A stretch of 64,000 bases of DNA from Candidatus Zhuqueibacterota bacterium (GTDB lineage Bacteria; Zhuqueibacterota; Zhuqueibacteria; Residuimicrobiales; Oceaniaggregativiventaceae): contig WJMF01000178.1 in assembly GCA_014728085.1 (NCBI GenBank), positions 1 through 64,000 of the forward strand. The letters run 5' to 3'. The notes below the pieces were generated by a model, which saw only the letters and a program-made list of their open reading frames with translations, was not told where the DNA came from and did no database searches. How positions within the stretch are numbered: position 1 is the first letter of the stretch; the number at the start of each line of letters is the position of its first letter. Of the stretch, positions 53,308 to 61,459 are shown in pieces. A program made the translations under genes and the position numbers.

Positions 53308-53324
53308 TTGGCACAAAAATTGTC
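53308..53324 (+). promoter_or_regulatory. Sigma54-like (-24/-12) promoter
   Basis: TTGGCAC (53308-53314), five A and TTGTC (53320-53324) match the sigma54 pattern TGGCAC-N5-TTGC, with correct spacing and one change (T for C in the -12 element). It is 67 bases before the thioredoxin-like gene and behind a sigma54 activator gene. Confidence 0.65.
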
Positions 53325-53390
53325 TTATAAAAAGCAATATCTGAATAAAAACGGTTAATTTAAAATGTATATTATCGGAGATGACTATAG

Positions 53391-53696
53391 ATGGATGCGG
53401 AAAAAAAGATACAAGAACATCAAAACGTCATTATTGTCTTTTATACGCAATCAAATGCTTCCTCATTTATCATTGGCGAACTGGTCAGGGAACTCGAACG
53501 TGAATATGGCGGCCGGATAAAAGTTCTTTTAATGGATGCAGACGATTCCACTCACTATTCCGAAACTTATAGAATCAAAAAAATTCCTACGCTGGTCTTT
53601 ATTAAAAAGGGCGAGGTGATCACAACGTTACAAGGTATTTCAACACGCGCGGAAATCATAGATTCTATAAAAGCCGTATTTTTTAACAATAAATGA
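53391..53696 (+). CDS. Thioredoxin-fold protein without the CXXC active site
   Basis: The 101-residue protein has the thioredoxin outline: VIIVFYTQSNASSFIIGELV, then IKVLLMDADDSTHYSETYRI, the cis-proline strand KKIPTLVFIKKGEVITTLQG and a last helix. Where thioredoxins have WCGPC it reads TQSNASS, so it has no redox cysteines and cannot be a disulfide reductase. It may be a structural or chaperone-like relative. It is first behind the sigma54-like promoter and is followed by the nitroreductase remnant 60 bases later. No signal peptide, so it is cytoplasmic. Confidence 0.82.
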   Translation: MDAEKKIQEHQNVIIVFYTQSNASSFIIGELVRELEREYGGRIKVLLMDADDSTHYSETYRIKKIPTLVFIKKGEVITTLQGISTRAEIIDSIKAVFFNNK

Positions 53697-53756
53697 TATT
53701 ATATTTTTAGCACCATAACAAATCAGAACCTGCTATTAATAAAAAAGAGGTGTAAA

Positions 53757-54239
53757 ATGCAATCCCGGCAATCTTCAATCGAATCACCATCTGATTTTGT
53801 GGAGATGATACGGTTTGCAACCATGGCGCCTTCCGGTCACAATACCCAACCCTGGAAATTCTCCCTTCATGAGAATACGATCACGATTTTCCCGGACTAT
53901 AAAAGAAGACTTGCAGTGGTGGATCCGGATGATCATGCCCTCTTCATCAGTCTGGGCTGCGCTCTGGAGAATTTGATCATCACCGAAAGCAATGACAAAC
54001 AACGCTGGATAGAGCTGGGAAAAAGTTTCGAAAAGGTGGTGCTGACAGCTACCCAAAGAAATATCAAACATGCCCACCTTAATATGCCGTGCGAAGAAGA
54101 GAGTGTTCGGAAAAAGCTGCAAAAGCATCTGGGATTGACATCCGAACACCCCTTGCTGCTTCTGCGGATAGGCTATGCCGGGAGTCTGCCCGATTCGTTG
54201 AGAAGACCGGTCGAAGATGTAGTAACAGAGAGGAGGTAA
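53757..54239 (+). pseudogene. Nitroreductase/Acg-family FMN protein with a large internal deletion
   Basis: The 160-residue product joins two ends of a normally about 320-residue family. The N-terminal part has the FMN-binding FATMAPSGHNTQPWKF and LFISLGCALENLIIT. At once the sequence continues with DKQRWIELGKSFEKVVLTAT, then RNIKHAHLNMPCEE and LPDSLRRPVEDVV, which are C-terminal family elements. About 150 residues between them are missing, without breaking the frame. A good ribosome site (AAGAGGTG) remains, so the short product may be made, but the flavin pocket should be incomplete. It lies between the thioredoxin-like and the membrane-protein gene and overlaps neither. Confidence 0.7.
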
Positions 54240-54243
54240 TCAA

Positions 54244-54690
54244 ATGATGCAAAAAAACTCACGCCCCGTCGCGGTTTATTTAATAATGTTCCTGATGCTG
54301 TTTCAGGGTTTTAGCGGAATTGGCGGAGGTATTGGTTTGATTCTCGATCCAACGGGTGAGTCGATGCAGATCCCGTTGAACTGGCTGAATGGGTCTCCGT
54401 TTCAGAATTATTTAATTCCCGGTATTGTTCTTTTCGTGGTGCTGGGTCTTTTACCGCTTTTGATCCTCTACAAACTGTGGAGAAAATGGCCGTACGCATG
54501 GTATGCGAGTCTGCTCATCGGCATCGCTCTGATCATCTGGATCACCGTTGAAATAACCATCATCGGTTATCAGACCCAACCGCCTTTACAAGCTGTTTAT
54601 GGAACGGCAGGATTACTGTTGCTGATTCTGCTGTTTTTACCCTCTGTTAAGAATTATTATGCTGAAAAACCACAGGATTTTGATAATTAG
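54244..54690 (+). CDS. Small membrane protein with four predicted helices
   Basis: The 148-residue protein has four hydrophobic segments: AVYLIMFLMLFQGFSGIGGG, LIPGIVLFVVLGLLPLLIL, WYASLLIGIALIIWITVEI and GTAGLLLLILLFLPSV. The segment GLILDPTGESMQIPLNWLNG between the first two is a pattern I have seen in other small uncharacterised membrane proteins, but no function is known to me. Its ribosome site (GAGGAGGTAATCAA) lies in the end of the preceding gene, four bases before the start, so the two are coupled. Confidence 0.7.
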   Translation: MMQKNSRPVAVYLIMFLMLFQGFSGIGGGIGLILDPTGESMQIPLNWLNGSPFQNYLIPGIVLFVVLGLLPLLILYKLWRKWPYAWYASLLIGIALIIWITVEITIIGYQTQPPLQAVYGTAGLLLLILLFLPSVKNYYAEKPQDFDN

Positions 54691-54850
54691 ACTGTAATAA
54701 TTATTTTTTTCATTCTTACAAACCGGTAAATGATAAATAGCGTACCTTCGTGGTTTACAAAGGTCTCAGGCTGAAAAAGCCGTCAAAACTCATACAGCGA
54801 ATTCATTTGCAATTCAACGCACCGCTCTAACGATAAAAGAGGATAAAAAC

Positions 54851-55975
54851 ATGAAAGCCGGCAAAATGCTTTCTCCAGACTCTGCATTCAAAATCATTAC
54901 ACTGATCAGTCTGATTTTTCTCGTCAACAGCCGGGCGATGAGTGACGCCAAAGTCCGAAACGAAAAATCCAGCGGCTATGTTTTTCTGCCGGTGTTGGGA
55001 TATACGCCAAAAACAGAATTGGCGGCTGGCGCCGTCCTGAATTACTATTATCGCCAGTCAGAAGGTGTTGAAAAGAGCCGGCCGTCAAATCTCATGCTGT
55101 CATTTATTTATACCCAAAAGCATCAGATCTCATGTGAATTGCCGGCAGAACTATATTGGGATGATGAAACGTACTGTCTGAGCGGCTATGTCAGTTATTC
55201 GAAATTCCCTGATCTCTTTTTTGGCATCGGAAACAACACACAAAAAGAAAACGAGGAAAATTATACCCCGCAAACCCTGCAACTGCGTTCCAATCTGCAA
55301 AGAAAAGTGTCAGGACATACCTATCTCGGTATTGTATACAATATCAAATACAATAATCTCCTGGAGGTGGATAAAAATGGCTTGCTGGTCAACGGCAATA
55401 TTACAGGGCATGATGAAGGCAGGGCTTCCGGATTGGGCCTGACCCTTTTCCGCGATTCCCGTAACCATGTTTTTTATCCAACGCAGGGTACCGTGTTTAA
55501 AACCTCATTGCAACGATATAATGGAACACTTGGCAGCGATTATACCTTTACCCGTTTTTTTCTCGATCTGCGGGCCTATTTCGAACCCATCCAGTCCCAT
55601 GCATTGGCGGTACAGGTGTTTACAAACCTGATGAGCGGAGCTCCTCCTTTTCATATGCTCTCCTTGCTGGGACAGGTAGGAGAACGAAATCTGATGCGGG
55701 GATATTATATGGGCAGATTTCGCGATAACAATATCTTTGTCCTGCAGACCGAATATCGTATGCCTGTGTGGTGGCGTTTTGGACTTGCTCTTTTTGCCGC
55801 TGCTGGTGAGGTGAGTCATACGATAAACGAATTTGGCCTCAACAAGTTAAAATACACTTTTGGAGGCGGGTTGCGTTTTCAGATCAACAGGAAAGAAAGA
55901 ATTAATCTGCGGATGGATTTCGGATTTGGCAAAAATTCATCCGGCTTTTACCTGACGATCGGAGAGGCAATTTAG
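54851..55975 (+). CDS. Omp85/BamA-type outer-membrane barrel protein without POTRA domains
   Basis: The 374-residue protein has a signal peptide (IITLISLIFLVNSRAMSD) followed directly by a barrel of the surface-antigen (D15) type, with no room for POTRA repeats. Visible elements are FLPVLGYTPKTELAAGAVLN, ASGLGLTLFRDSRNHVFYPT, RGYYMGRFRDNNIFVLQTEY (the RGxxxGRFRD substrate loop of Omp85 proteins) and a last strand RMDFGFGKNSSGFYLTIGEA. It is probably a short Omp85 relative that inserts or transports an unknown envelope component. AGAGGATAAAAAC precedes the ATG. The serine hydrolase fusion follows 10 bases later. Confidence 0.83.
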   Translation: MKAGKMLSPDSAFKIITLISLIFLVNSRAMSDAKVRNEKSSGYVFLPVLGYTPKTELAAGAVLNYYYRQSEGVEKSRPSNLMLSFIYTQKHQISCELPAELYWDDETYCLSGYVSYSKFPDLFFGIGNNTQKENEENYTPQTLQLRSNLQRKVSGHTYLGIVYNIKYNNLLEVDKNGLLVNGNITGHDEGRASGLGLTLFRDSRNHVFYPTQGTVFKTSLQRYNGTLGSDYTFTRFFLDLRAYFEPIQSHALAVQVFTNLMSGAPPFHMLSLLGQVGERNLMRGYYMGRFRDNNIFVLQTEYRMPVWWRFGLALFAAAGEVSHTINEFGLNKLKYTFGGGLRFQINRKERINLRMDFGFGKNSSGFYLTIGEAI

Positions 55976-55985
55976 AGGGATCACA

Positions 55986-57695
55986 ATGGCGAAACTGAAT
56001 AAAAACCGGATTTCAGGTGTCTGGTTGTTTTTTATTATGAATTTCACCCGGACCTGGATTCATAACAACACCCATAAAAGCATCCTCTCCGCGATTCTCT
56101 TCCATTTTATGGGCAATTATACCGGTGAGCTTTTTAACTTGTCGCCGCGAGCCGAGATCGTTCAGTGCATTGCAACCCTTTTATTGACGTTGATTGTTGT
56201 GTTTTATCAGGGCCCCAAAACATTGAAAAAAAGCGCTACTATGGTGGCCTTTATTCTGCTTCCCCTCATAGCGAGTGGTTATACCCCTCCCCCTTCCAAT
56301 AACACCAGATCTCTACGGCAATTCATTCAATATTGTGACAACCGTATTCCATATCTGATGGATCAATATGACATACCGGGAGTGAGCATAGCGCTCGTAC
56401 ACGCTGGAGAGCCTGTATGGTCGGCTGCCTGGGGCTATGCCGACCAGGAACACAATCGCAAGATGACGACTGATGCGATTTGTCGAGTAGAATCCATTTC
56501 CAAAAGCGTAACCGCCTGGGGTGCACTGAATTTGGTCGAAAAAGGGTTGCTCGATCCGGATGCAGCCGTACAGGAATATTTAAAAGATTTTAAGCTGCCC
56601 ACAAGCCCTTATGATGGAAAAAGCATCACCATCCGTACACTGTTAAGCAATACCTCCGGCATGCGGCTCGGAACTATCGGTAAAAGCGTTGAATATGAGC
56701 CCCATAGCGAAATGCCGTCTTTGCAGGAATTCATCAAGCATGAGGTTGGGCTTGTACGTGAGCCGGGCACGGGATTTTTATATTCCAATGTAGGATTCAA
56801 CCTGCTGCAGTTGGTTGTCGAGCAGGTAAGCGGCCTGGACTTTGCTGCCTATATGGACGAAGAAATCCTCAACCCGCTTGGAATGAATCGGGCGGGGTTT
56901 GACCTGCCTGATACTCTGCTCTCTTCTGTCCCTACCGGTTATGATTTGGAGGGAACTCCGGTTCCTGTATATGTCTACCCCGCAAGCGCTTCTGGTGGCC
57001 TCTTTGCGACGGCCGAGGATATCGCCCGCTTTGTCAGCGCAGGTATGACCGGACCATACGCCAAAAAACAAAGAGTACTCGAACCAGAAAGCATCAACAA
57101 ACTCTACACCCCCCAAGTGGAAATTCCAAGCCTGTTCGGAATCGTCGCTGATGCGTATGGATTCGGACATTTTATTGAGAATCTTTCCGATGGCCGAAAA
57201 GCGGTATGGCACGGCGGTCAGGGGCACGGCTGGATGACCCATTTTCATTCCGTGCCGGCATCCGGAGATGGCATCGTCATCTTGACCAACAGCCAGCGCA
57301 GCTGGCCTTTTATGGCCCGCTTGCTCAGTGACTGGGGAAAATGGTGCAAGGTTGGCCGCATAAAAATGGGTAGAATCACTTGTGGAATCATCGCCCTGAA
57401 AGTGTTCATCGCGATAGTGGTGTTGCTCTCTTTAGGGCTCTTGTTTCTGCTTTTCAGGGATTGGCGAAAGGGCAGGCGGCGCCCCGATGCAAAGCCCTGG
57501 CGCGCCAAAGGAAGGTTGCTGCAGCTGGCAGCGGGTTTGACCATCAGCAGCGTTTTGATATGGAGCTCGCTTCAGCCCTATTTGATGGTGGAATCGATCT
57601 TTCCCGGTGTTGTTGGTTATGCCGGATACGCCCTTTTGGGTTTTGCGCTCATACTTGTAACGTCTGCATTTTTTCGTCAGACAAAAAATGGATGA
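55986..57695 (+). CDS. Beta-lactamase-family serine hydrolase fused to the C-terminal part of a CPBP membrane protease
   Basis: The 569-residue protein has at its start a piece of a CAAX-protease-like (CPBP) domain: WIHNNTHKSILSAILFHFMG, then GELFNLSPRAEIVQCIATLL. The first CPBP motif, EExxxR, is absent, so that part is not catalytic. From about residue 110 follows a class C beta-lactamase-like hydrolase with nucleophile motif VESISKSVTAWG (SxxK), Tyr motif FLYSNVGFNLLQLVVE and third motif WHGGQGHGW. Three membrane helices close the protein. It is an envelope hydrolase of unknown substrate. The CPBP remnant now seems to serve as a membrane anchor. The ATG is preceded by TAGAGGGATCACA. Confidence 0.85.
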   Translation: MAKLNKNRISGVWLFFIMNFTRTWIHNNTHKSILSAILFHFMGNYTGELFNLSPRAEIVQCIATLLLTLIVVFYQGPKTLKKSATMVAFILLPLIASGYTPPPSNNTRSLRQFIQYCDNRIPYLMDQYDIPGVSIALVHAGEPVWSAAWGYADQEHNRKMTTDAICRVESISKSVTAWGALNLVEKGLLDPDAAVQEYLKDFKLPTSPYDGKSITIRTLLSNTSGMRLGTIGKSVEYEPHSEMPSLQEFIKHEVGLVREPGTGFLYSNVGFNLLQLVVEQVSGLDFAAYMDEEILNPLGMNRAGFDLPDTLLSSVPTGYDLEGTPVPVYVYPASASGGLFATAEDIARFVSAGMTGPYAKKQRVLEPESINKLYTPQVEIPSLFGIVADAYGFGHFIENLSDGRKAVWHGGQGHGWMTHFHSVPASGDGIVILTNSQRSWPFMARLLSDWGKWCKVGRIKMGRITCGIIALKVFIAIVVLLSLGLLFLLFRDWRKGRRRPDAKPWRAKGRLLQLAAGLTISSVLIWSSLQPYLMVESIFPGVVGYAGYALLGFALILVTSAFFRQTKNG

Positions 57696-58012
57696 GAACA
57701 TAAAATCATATTTAAAATTATTATCAGTCATTCAAGGTATACCGAGAATTAAATGCATTCTGGGCATTCTTGGATCGGACCAAATAATTTTATTAATGAT
57801 ATACAACTTTGCCTTTTTTCATCCAGAGACATCCTTGGATCACATTTTGAATATGCAAAAAGGCCTTTAACGTATTTTATCTCGCGCCTAAATCCTCTTG
57901 GGAAACCAAAACTCGGGTCGAATATTTTTTTCTTCGCGTGTCTCAGCGGTTCGATTTCTACAGCCCGTAAAGGGAATGCACTCCCGAAACTCGCAAATCA
58001 AAAGCAACGTTA
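57696..58012. other. Gene-free gap between convergent genes
   Basis: I see no gene, repeat or clear terminator here. A short plus-strand frame overlapping the end of the hydrolase gene has no ribosome site and no recognisable product. Confidence 0.5.
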
Positions 58013-59338
58013 TCAGGATTTTGGCTCTTCACCTGTAACCTTTGGCGAACCGTTATTTTTCTTTTCATACCACGATATTACTGTTTCCAGATATCTCGAT
58101 TTTATCTGCTTGCTCGCCAGCGCCTGTTTAATCGGAGGCAGCTTCAAAATCACCCCGAACACCGCCGCCAGAGCGCGGTGGCTGAAGAGAACGCGATTAT
58201 CGAACAATAAATGCTGCAGCTTGCCGCGCTCGATGGCCATAACCACGGCGCGATGCGCGCCGTTCAACGGCGTGATAACGCGTTTTTCACGACTCTTCAG
58301 TAAAATGGCATCTTTGCTGCAATTACGTACACAAACAGCGCAGCCCAGACAATAATTCTCATTCAGGCGGGCAATTTTGCGTTTGGGATGAGATGGATCG
58401 TTTGCCGACACCAGGCTCAACGCTTCAACCGGACAAATTTCAACGCATTTACCGCATCCGGTACATGCATGTTCGTCGATCTCGGGTAAAAAGTTGGTGG
58501 TGTGAACAGGATTGAGAATGGCAAAGCGCCGTGCAGCAATCATGGCTTCACAGCAACAGCCGCAACAGTTGCAGATAAAATTGACATCTCGACGCACGTT
58601 CTCGCCGAACTGAACCAGATTGTGGTCATAGGCCTGCTGTAATAAATCCATCCCTTCCTCTTGATCCACAAGCCGGGCGTGTCCGTATTTGCTCAACGAC
58701 TCTGCGGAACCGCCAAAAGTCATACAGATATCCAGCGGCGCATCGCAGGCTTTGTCCAGATGCTGCATTTTGTGCCTGCAGTAACACAGGCCGATGGCGC
58801 GGTGACTAGCGCTCTTGATGACCTCGCCGGCGCGCTCGTAATCGAGAACATGAAGGGCGTTCTCATCGGAAAGGGCCGGCTCATGCACAAACGTCCGGCC
58901 CAGCTGTGTCTCGCCGTCGGTAAAGAGAGCGCGGATAAACGCCTCTTCTTCGGTGATATACTGATAAAAGAGCTCGCTCAGCGCTTTCTGATCCAGATCT
59001 TTGCGGATTCGCATCAGGGAAAATTCGAAAAAACCTGCCATGGGTGGCGGCAATACATATCGGTGCGCCCCGTCCTGTTCTACATCGACAAGTAAAGCCC
59101 GGCCGGCCAGTTCGTCGAGTATCTTCTTCGCTCTTGTTTCGTCCAGCTTCCAGATTCGCGCCGCTTTGTTTACGGTAAAAGGCTTGATCGGGAGCTGCGC
59201 CACCAGCGCAGCTTCTTTTTCATTAAACAACACTTTTAATATTTGAAATAAAAGCTCTGACGGGGTAGCACCCTGCGGAAACCGATTGAGCCGTTCCACC
59301 AGCTGACCGTATCCCTGCTTTAAAGTGTGGTGTGCCAT
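58013..59338 (-). CDS. 4Fe-4S protein with two ferredoxin clusters and a dense cysteine motif
   Basis: The 441-residue protein begins with a winged-helix-like region (residues about 20-120: FTVNKAARIWKLDETRAKKI, LDELAGRALLVDVEQDG). It then has cysteine-rich motifs: LCYCRHKMQHLDKACDAPLD with ICM after it (about 190-210), FICNCCGCCCEAMIAARR (about 258-275), and two ferredoxin motifs CTGCGKCVEICPVEAL and CLGCAVCVRNCSKDAI. It is a known but poorly characterised family of electron-carrier or regulatory iron-sulfur proteins in anaerobes. It is cytoplasmic. The gene is monocistronic by spacing. GGAGAATT precedes the ATG. Confidence 0.82.
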   Translation of the reverse strand: MAHHTLKQGYGQLVERLNRFPQGATPSELLFQILKVLFNEKEAALVAQLPIKPFTVNKAARIWKLDETRAKKILDELAGRALLVDVEQDGAHRYVLPPPMAGFFEFSLMRIRKDLDQKALSELFYQYITEEEAFIRALFTDGETQLGRTFVHEPALSDENALHVLDYERAGEVIKSASHRAIGLCYCRHKMQHLDKACDAPLDICMTFGGSAESLSKYGHARLVDQEEGMDLLQQAYDHNLVQFGENVRRDVNFICNCCGCCCEAMIAARRFAILNPVHTTNFLPEIDEHACTGCGKCVEICPVEALSLVSANDPSHPKRKIARLNENYCLGCAVCVRNCSKDAILLKSREKRVITPLNGAHRAVVMAIERGKLQHLLFDNRVLFSHRALAAVFGVILKLPPIKQALASKQIKSRYLETVISWYEKKNNGSPKVTGEEPKS

Positions 59339-59505
59339 AATTCTCCAATCGTTTAGCTACAAATTGAGAACGTTTCAGTCGGTTTTTAAGAGTTGCATGT
59401 TTTCAATAAATAAACACCGCTTACTGACAATATAAAGAAACCGTGTCTTAATCAACAGCAATTTTAGCAAAAATTTTCATTTGTCGAAAAACGTGGATAC
59501 CGTCC

Positions 59506-59525
59506 GGGCCACCATCGTATGGCCC
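59506..59525. terminator. Hairpin downstream of the DDAH-like gene
   Basis: GGGCCA (59506-59511) and TGGCCC (59520-59525) can pair around an 8-base loop about 30 bases after the stop codon of the minus-strand gene. There is no T run on that strand, so this is a weak candidate. Confidence 0.25.
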
Positions 59526-59554
59526 GATCTCTTTGTTTCTGCAGAGGCTCCAGG

Positions 59555-60343
59555 CTATCTATTCCGCTCCTTTTCACCGATAAATTGAAAAATAAGGCTG
59601 CAGCAAGTCACCGCGCCTTCGGCTTTGGCCAGCTCTGAAAGATCCACAGTTCTGACCTTGATACCGGCATCTCGTAATTTCTTCAGCGTTTTCGGATAGG
59701 CAGAAGGATAGAGGACAAATTCATTCAGTAAAAGCGCATTGGCGGCGAAGGGTTCGCTTTTATCCACAGTTACGTGATCAAAGTGAAAGGCTGCGGGGTT
59801 GACCCAGTCGGGATTTATCAACAGTATGTTCCCGGAAATCAGAGTCACCGCTGTTTTCAAATGCAGACAACCGCCAAAGGGAATCGAAAGAACCGTATAG
59901 CCGAACGGATTAAGCATCTTTTGCAATTGGCTGACGGCATGGCGATTCGTCCGGTTCGATAATCCAACATAGACCTGCTTACCAACAGACAACACATCCC
60001 CTCCATCCAGAGTTGCGGGCGCCTGAATTAAAAAGAGACGTCGATAGGGAGACAACACTTCTTTAATACTCTCTATTTCCGGCCGGCGCGATAGCGCACC
60101 GGGACGGGTAATAATCGCAATCTCATTAAAAACCAGCGCTGTGTCTTCGACAAAACAAGAGTCCGGCAGTTGTGGCAGTTCCGGCAATCTCAGCAGACAA
60201 AATCCCGCTTCGCCAAGAATGTCTTCATAGTGTTTGTGTTGTTCGATCGCTTTTTTCACATCAATGGATTGACGCTGCAGGTGTAACAACTCACAATGTT
60301 CGATGGAACGGCTCACCATCCGGGTAATCGCCAGTCGTTGCAT
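59555..60343 (-). CDS. Dimethylarginine dimethylaminohydrolase (DDAH)-like amidinohydrolase
   Basis: The 262-residue protein has the DDAH set of the guanidine-modifying superfamily: the acidic LPDSCFVEDTALVFNEIAII motif, TLDGGDVLSVGKQVYVGLSN, the histidine in GGCLHLKTAVTLIS and the nucleophilic cysteine in EGAVTCCSLIFQF near the end. It would hydrolyse methylarginines or related amidines to citrulline-type products in the cytoplasm. The ATG follows AGGAGGTTAT and is only 15 bases from the stop of the SUMF1-domain gene, so the two are in one transcript. I cannot tell the natural substrate in this organism. Confidence 0.88.
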   Translation of the reverse strand: MQRLAITRMVSRSIEHCELLHLQRQSIDVKKAIEQHKHYEDILGEAGFCLLRLPELPQLPDSCFVEDTALVFNEIAIITRPGALSRRPEIESIKEVLSPYRRLFLIQAPATLDGGDVLSVGKQVYVGLSNRTNRHAVSQLQKMLNPFGYTVLSIPFGGCLHLKTAVTLISGNILLINPDWVNPAAFHFDHVTVDKSEPFAANALLLNEFVLYPSAYPKTLKKLRDAGIKVRTVDLSELAKAEGAVTCCSLIFQFIGEKERNR

Positions 60344-60358
60344 ATAACCTCCTGAAAA

Positions 60359-61243
60359 TTATTTTTCCGGTATCTCCCTGACAATGCGAAACCCCAGGCT
60401 GTAATGAAAATCAAAGGCCTGTTCATGGTGCCGTATAAAAGGGGTGCATTGTTGTAGCGGCAGATAAAAAGACCCACCGCGATTTACCCTGTCTGTAAAA
60501 AATGCCAGGAAGAGCCAGTCCGGACGGCTAAATAGCGGATCCACCCGGGAGTCCCGTTCATGAGGATCCTGATAACGGTCCGCACACCATTCCGAAACAT
60601 TTCCGAGCATATCATAGAGACCCCAGGCGTTGGGATGTTTACTGCCGACGAGGTGGTGCTGTGCGTCGCTGTTTCTCTTGAACCATATATAGGATTCAGC
60701 ACTATCCGGCAAAGCCGCCAATCCCTCGCTTTTTTGAGATCCGGCGCGACAGGCATATTCCCACTCGGCCTCTGTCGGCAGGCGATACAGTCCTTTGGTT
60801 GTTTTGTTCAACTTGTCGATAAAACGGCGGCAATCGATCCAGCTGACCTTTTCAACCGGATGATCGATACCGCGAAATTTGGAATGATGGCTCTTTTCGC
60901 CCATTACCGCTTCGTACTGGGCTTGAGTGATTTCATACTTGCCGATATAAAAGGGTTTGGAAATATAAACCCGGTGCGCCGGCCAGCTGTGCACGTCAGG
61001 CAGGCGCTCATCCTCTTCCTGCCCCATGATGAATTCACCAGCGGGCAATAAAACCAATTCCAGTTTTTTGGCCTTCAAAACCAGGTTGGGCAAATCGACG
61101 ATGACGTTGATTTCTCCGGCTGAAATCAAATCATTTTCCCGATCCGGTTTTTTACAGGGATCGGCCGTTTCTACAGCAAAAACCGAAATCCCTGCCCATA
61201 TGATTGTAATAACAAATACAAAAATTACTATCGTTGACTTCAT
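60359..61243 (-). CDS. Secreted SUMF1/formylglycine-generating-enzyme-like protein
   Basis: The protein of 294 residues has a signal (IVIFVFVITIIWAGISVFA) and a SUMF1 domain with LLPAGEFIMGQEEDERLP, KPFYIGKYEITQAQYEAVMG, RLPTEAEWEYACRAGSQ, LYDMLGNVSEWCADRYQ, RGGSFYLPLQQCTPFIRHH and GFRIVREI. Start 61243 is fixed by AGGAGGTTATAAA; a longer frame begins inside the upstream small gene. True formylglycine-generating enzymes have a cysteine pair near RGGSF and end in GFRC. Here only one cysteine is in that region and the end is GFRIV, so I doubt that it activates the two sulfatases of the window. It may be one of the many SUMF1-fold proteins of other function. Confidence 0.8.
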   Translation of the reverse strand: MKSTIVIFVFVITIIWAGISVFAVETADPCKKPDRENDLISAGEINVIVDLPNLVLKAKKLELVLLPAGEFIMGQEEDERLPDVHSWPAHRVYISKPFYIGKYEITQAQYEAVMGEKSHHSKFRGIDHPVEKVSWIDCRRFIDKLNKTTKGLYRLPTEAEWEYACRAGSQKSEGLAALPDSAESYIWFKRNSDAQHHLVGSKHPNAWGLYDMLGNVSEWCADRYQDPHERDSRVDPLFSRPDWLFLAFFTDRVNRGGSFYLPLQQCTPFIRHHEQAFDFHYSLGFRIVREIPEK

Positions 61244-61254
61244 TTTATAACCTC

Positions 61255-61438
61255 CTACAATTTGTTGTTGAAATAAAGCGTTGCTGCTGAAAACAAAAAC
61301 AGGACGAGAAAAATATAAAACGGATACCACATCAATCCTGCCGTTAAAAGACGAAAATAATCGAGAAAAAAAGAACCGTCATACAGGGCAAGGAAAACAA
61401 ACCATAAAACCGTTGGTAAGAATAGCACTTTTTTTCAT
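61255..61438 (-). pseudogene. Small membrane protein with frame broken in an A7 run
   Basis: On the minus strand GGAGGCATTT is followed by ATG and seven A, then a 57-codon frame without a proper start (GTG at 61428) encoding two hydrophobic stretches: LPTVLWFVFLALYDGSFF, and MWYPFYIFLVLFLFSAATLY before the stop. In the ATG frame the product ends after 19 residues. With one A fewer, the ATG would read MKK and join the membrane frame exactly. Either the homopolymer is a sequence error, or slippage makes the protein, or the gene is dead. It lies between the XRE regulator and SUMF1-domain genes. Confidence 0.5.
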
Positions 61439-61459
61439 AAATGCCTCCGAAAACAGGAT

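Noticed and set aside
57753-58355. 200-codon plus-strand frame over the end of the iron-sulfur gene
   Set aside because: It overlaps the coding end of 58013-59338, has no ribosome site and encodes a low-complexity sequence.
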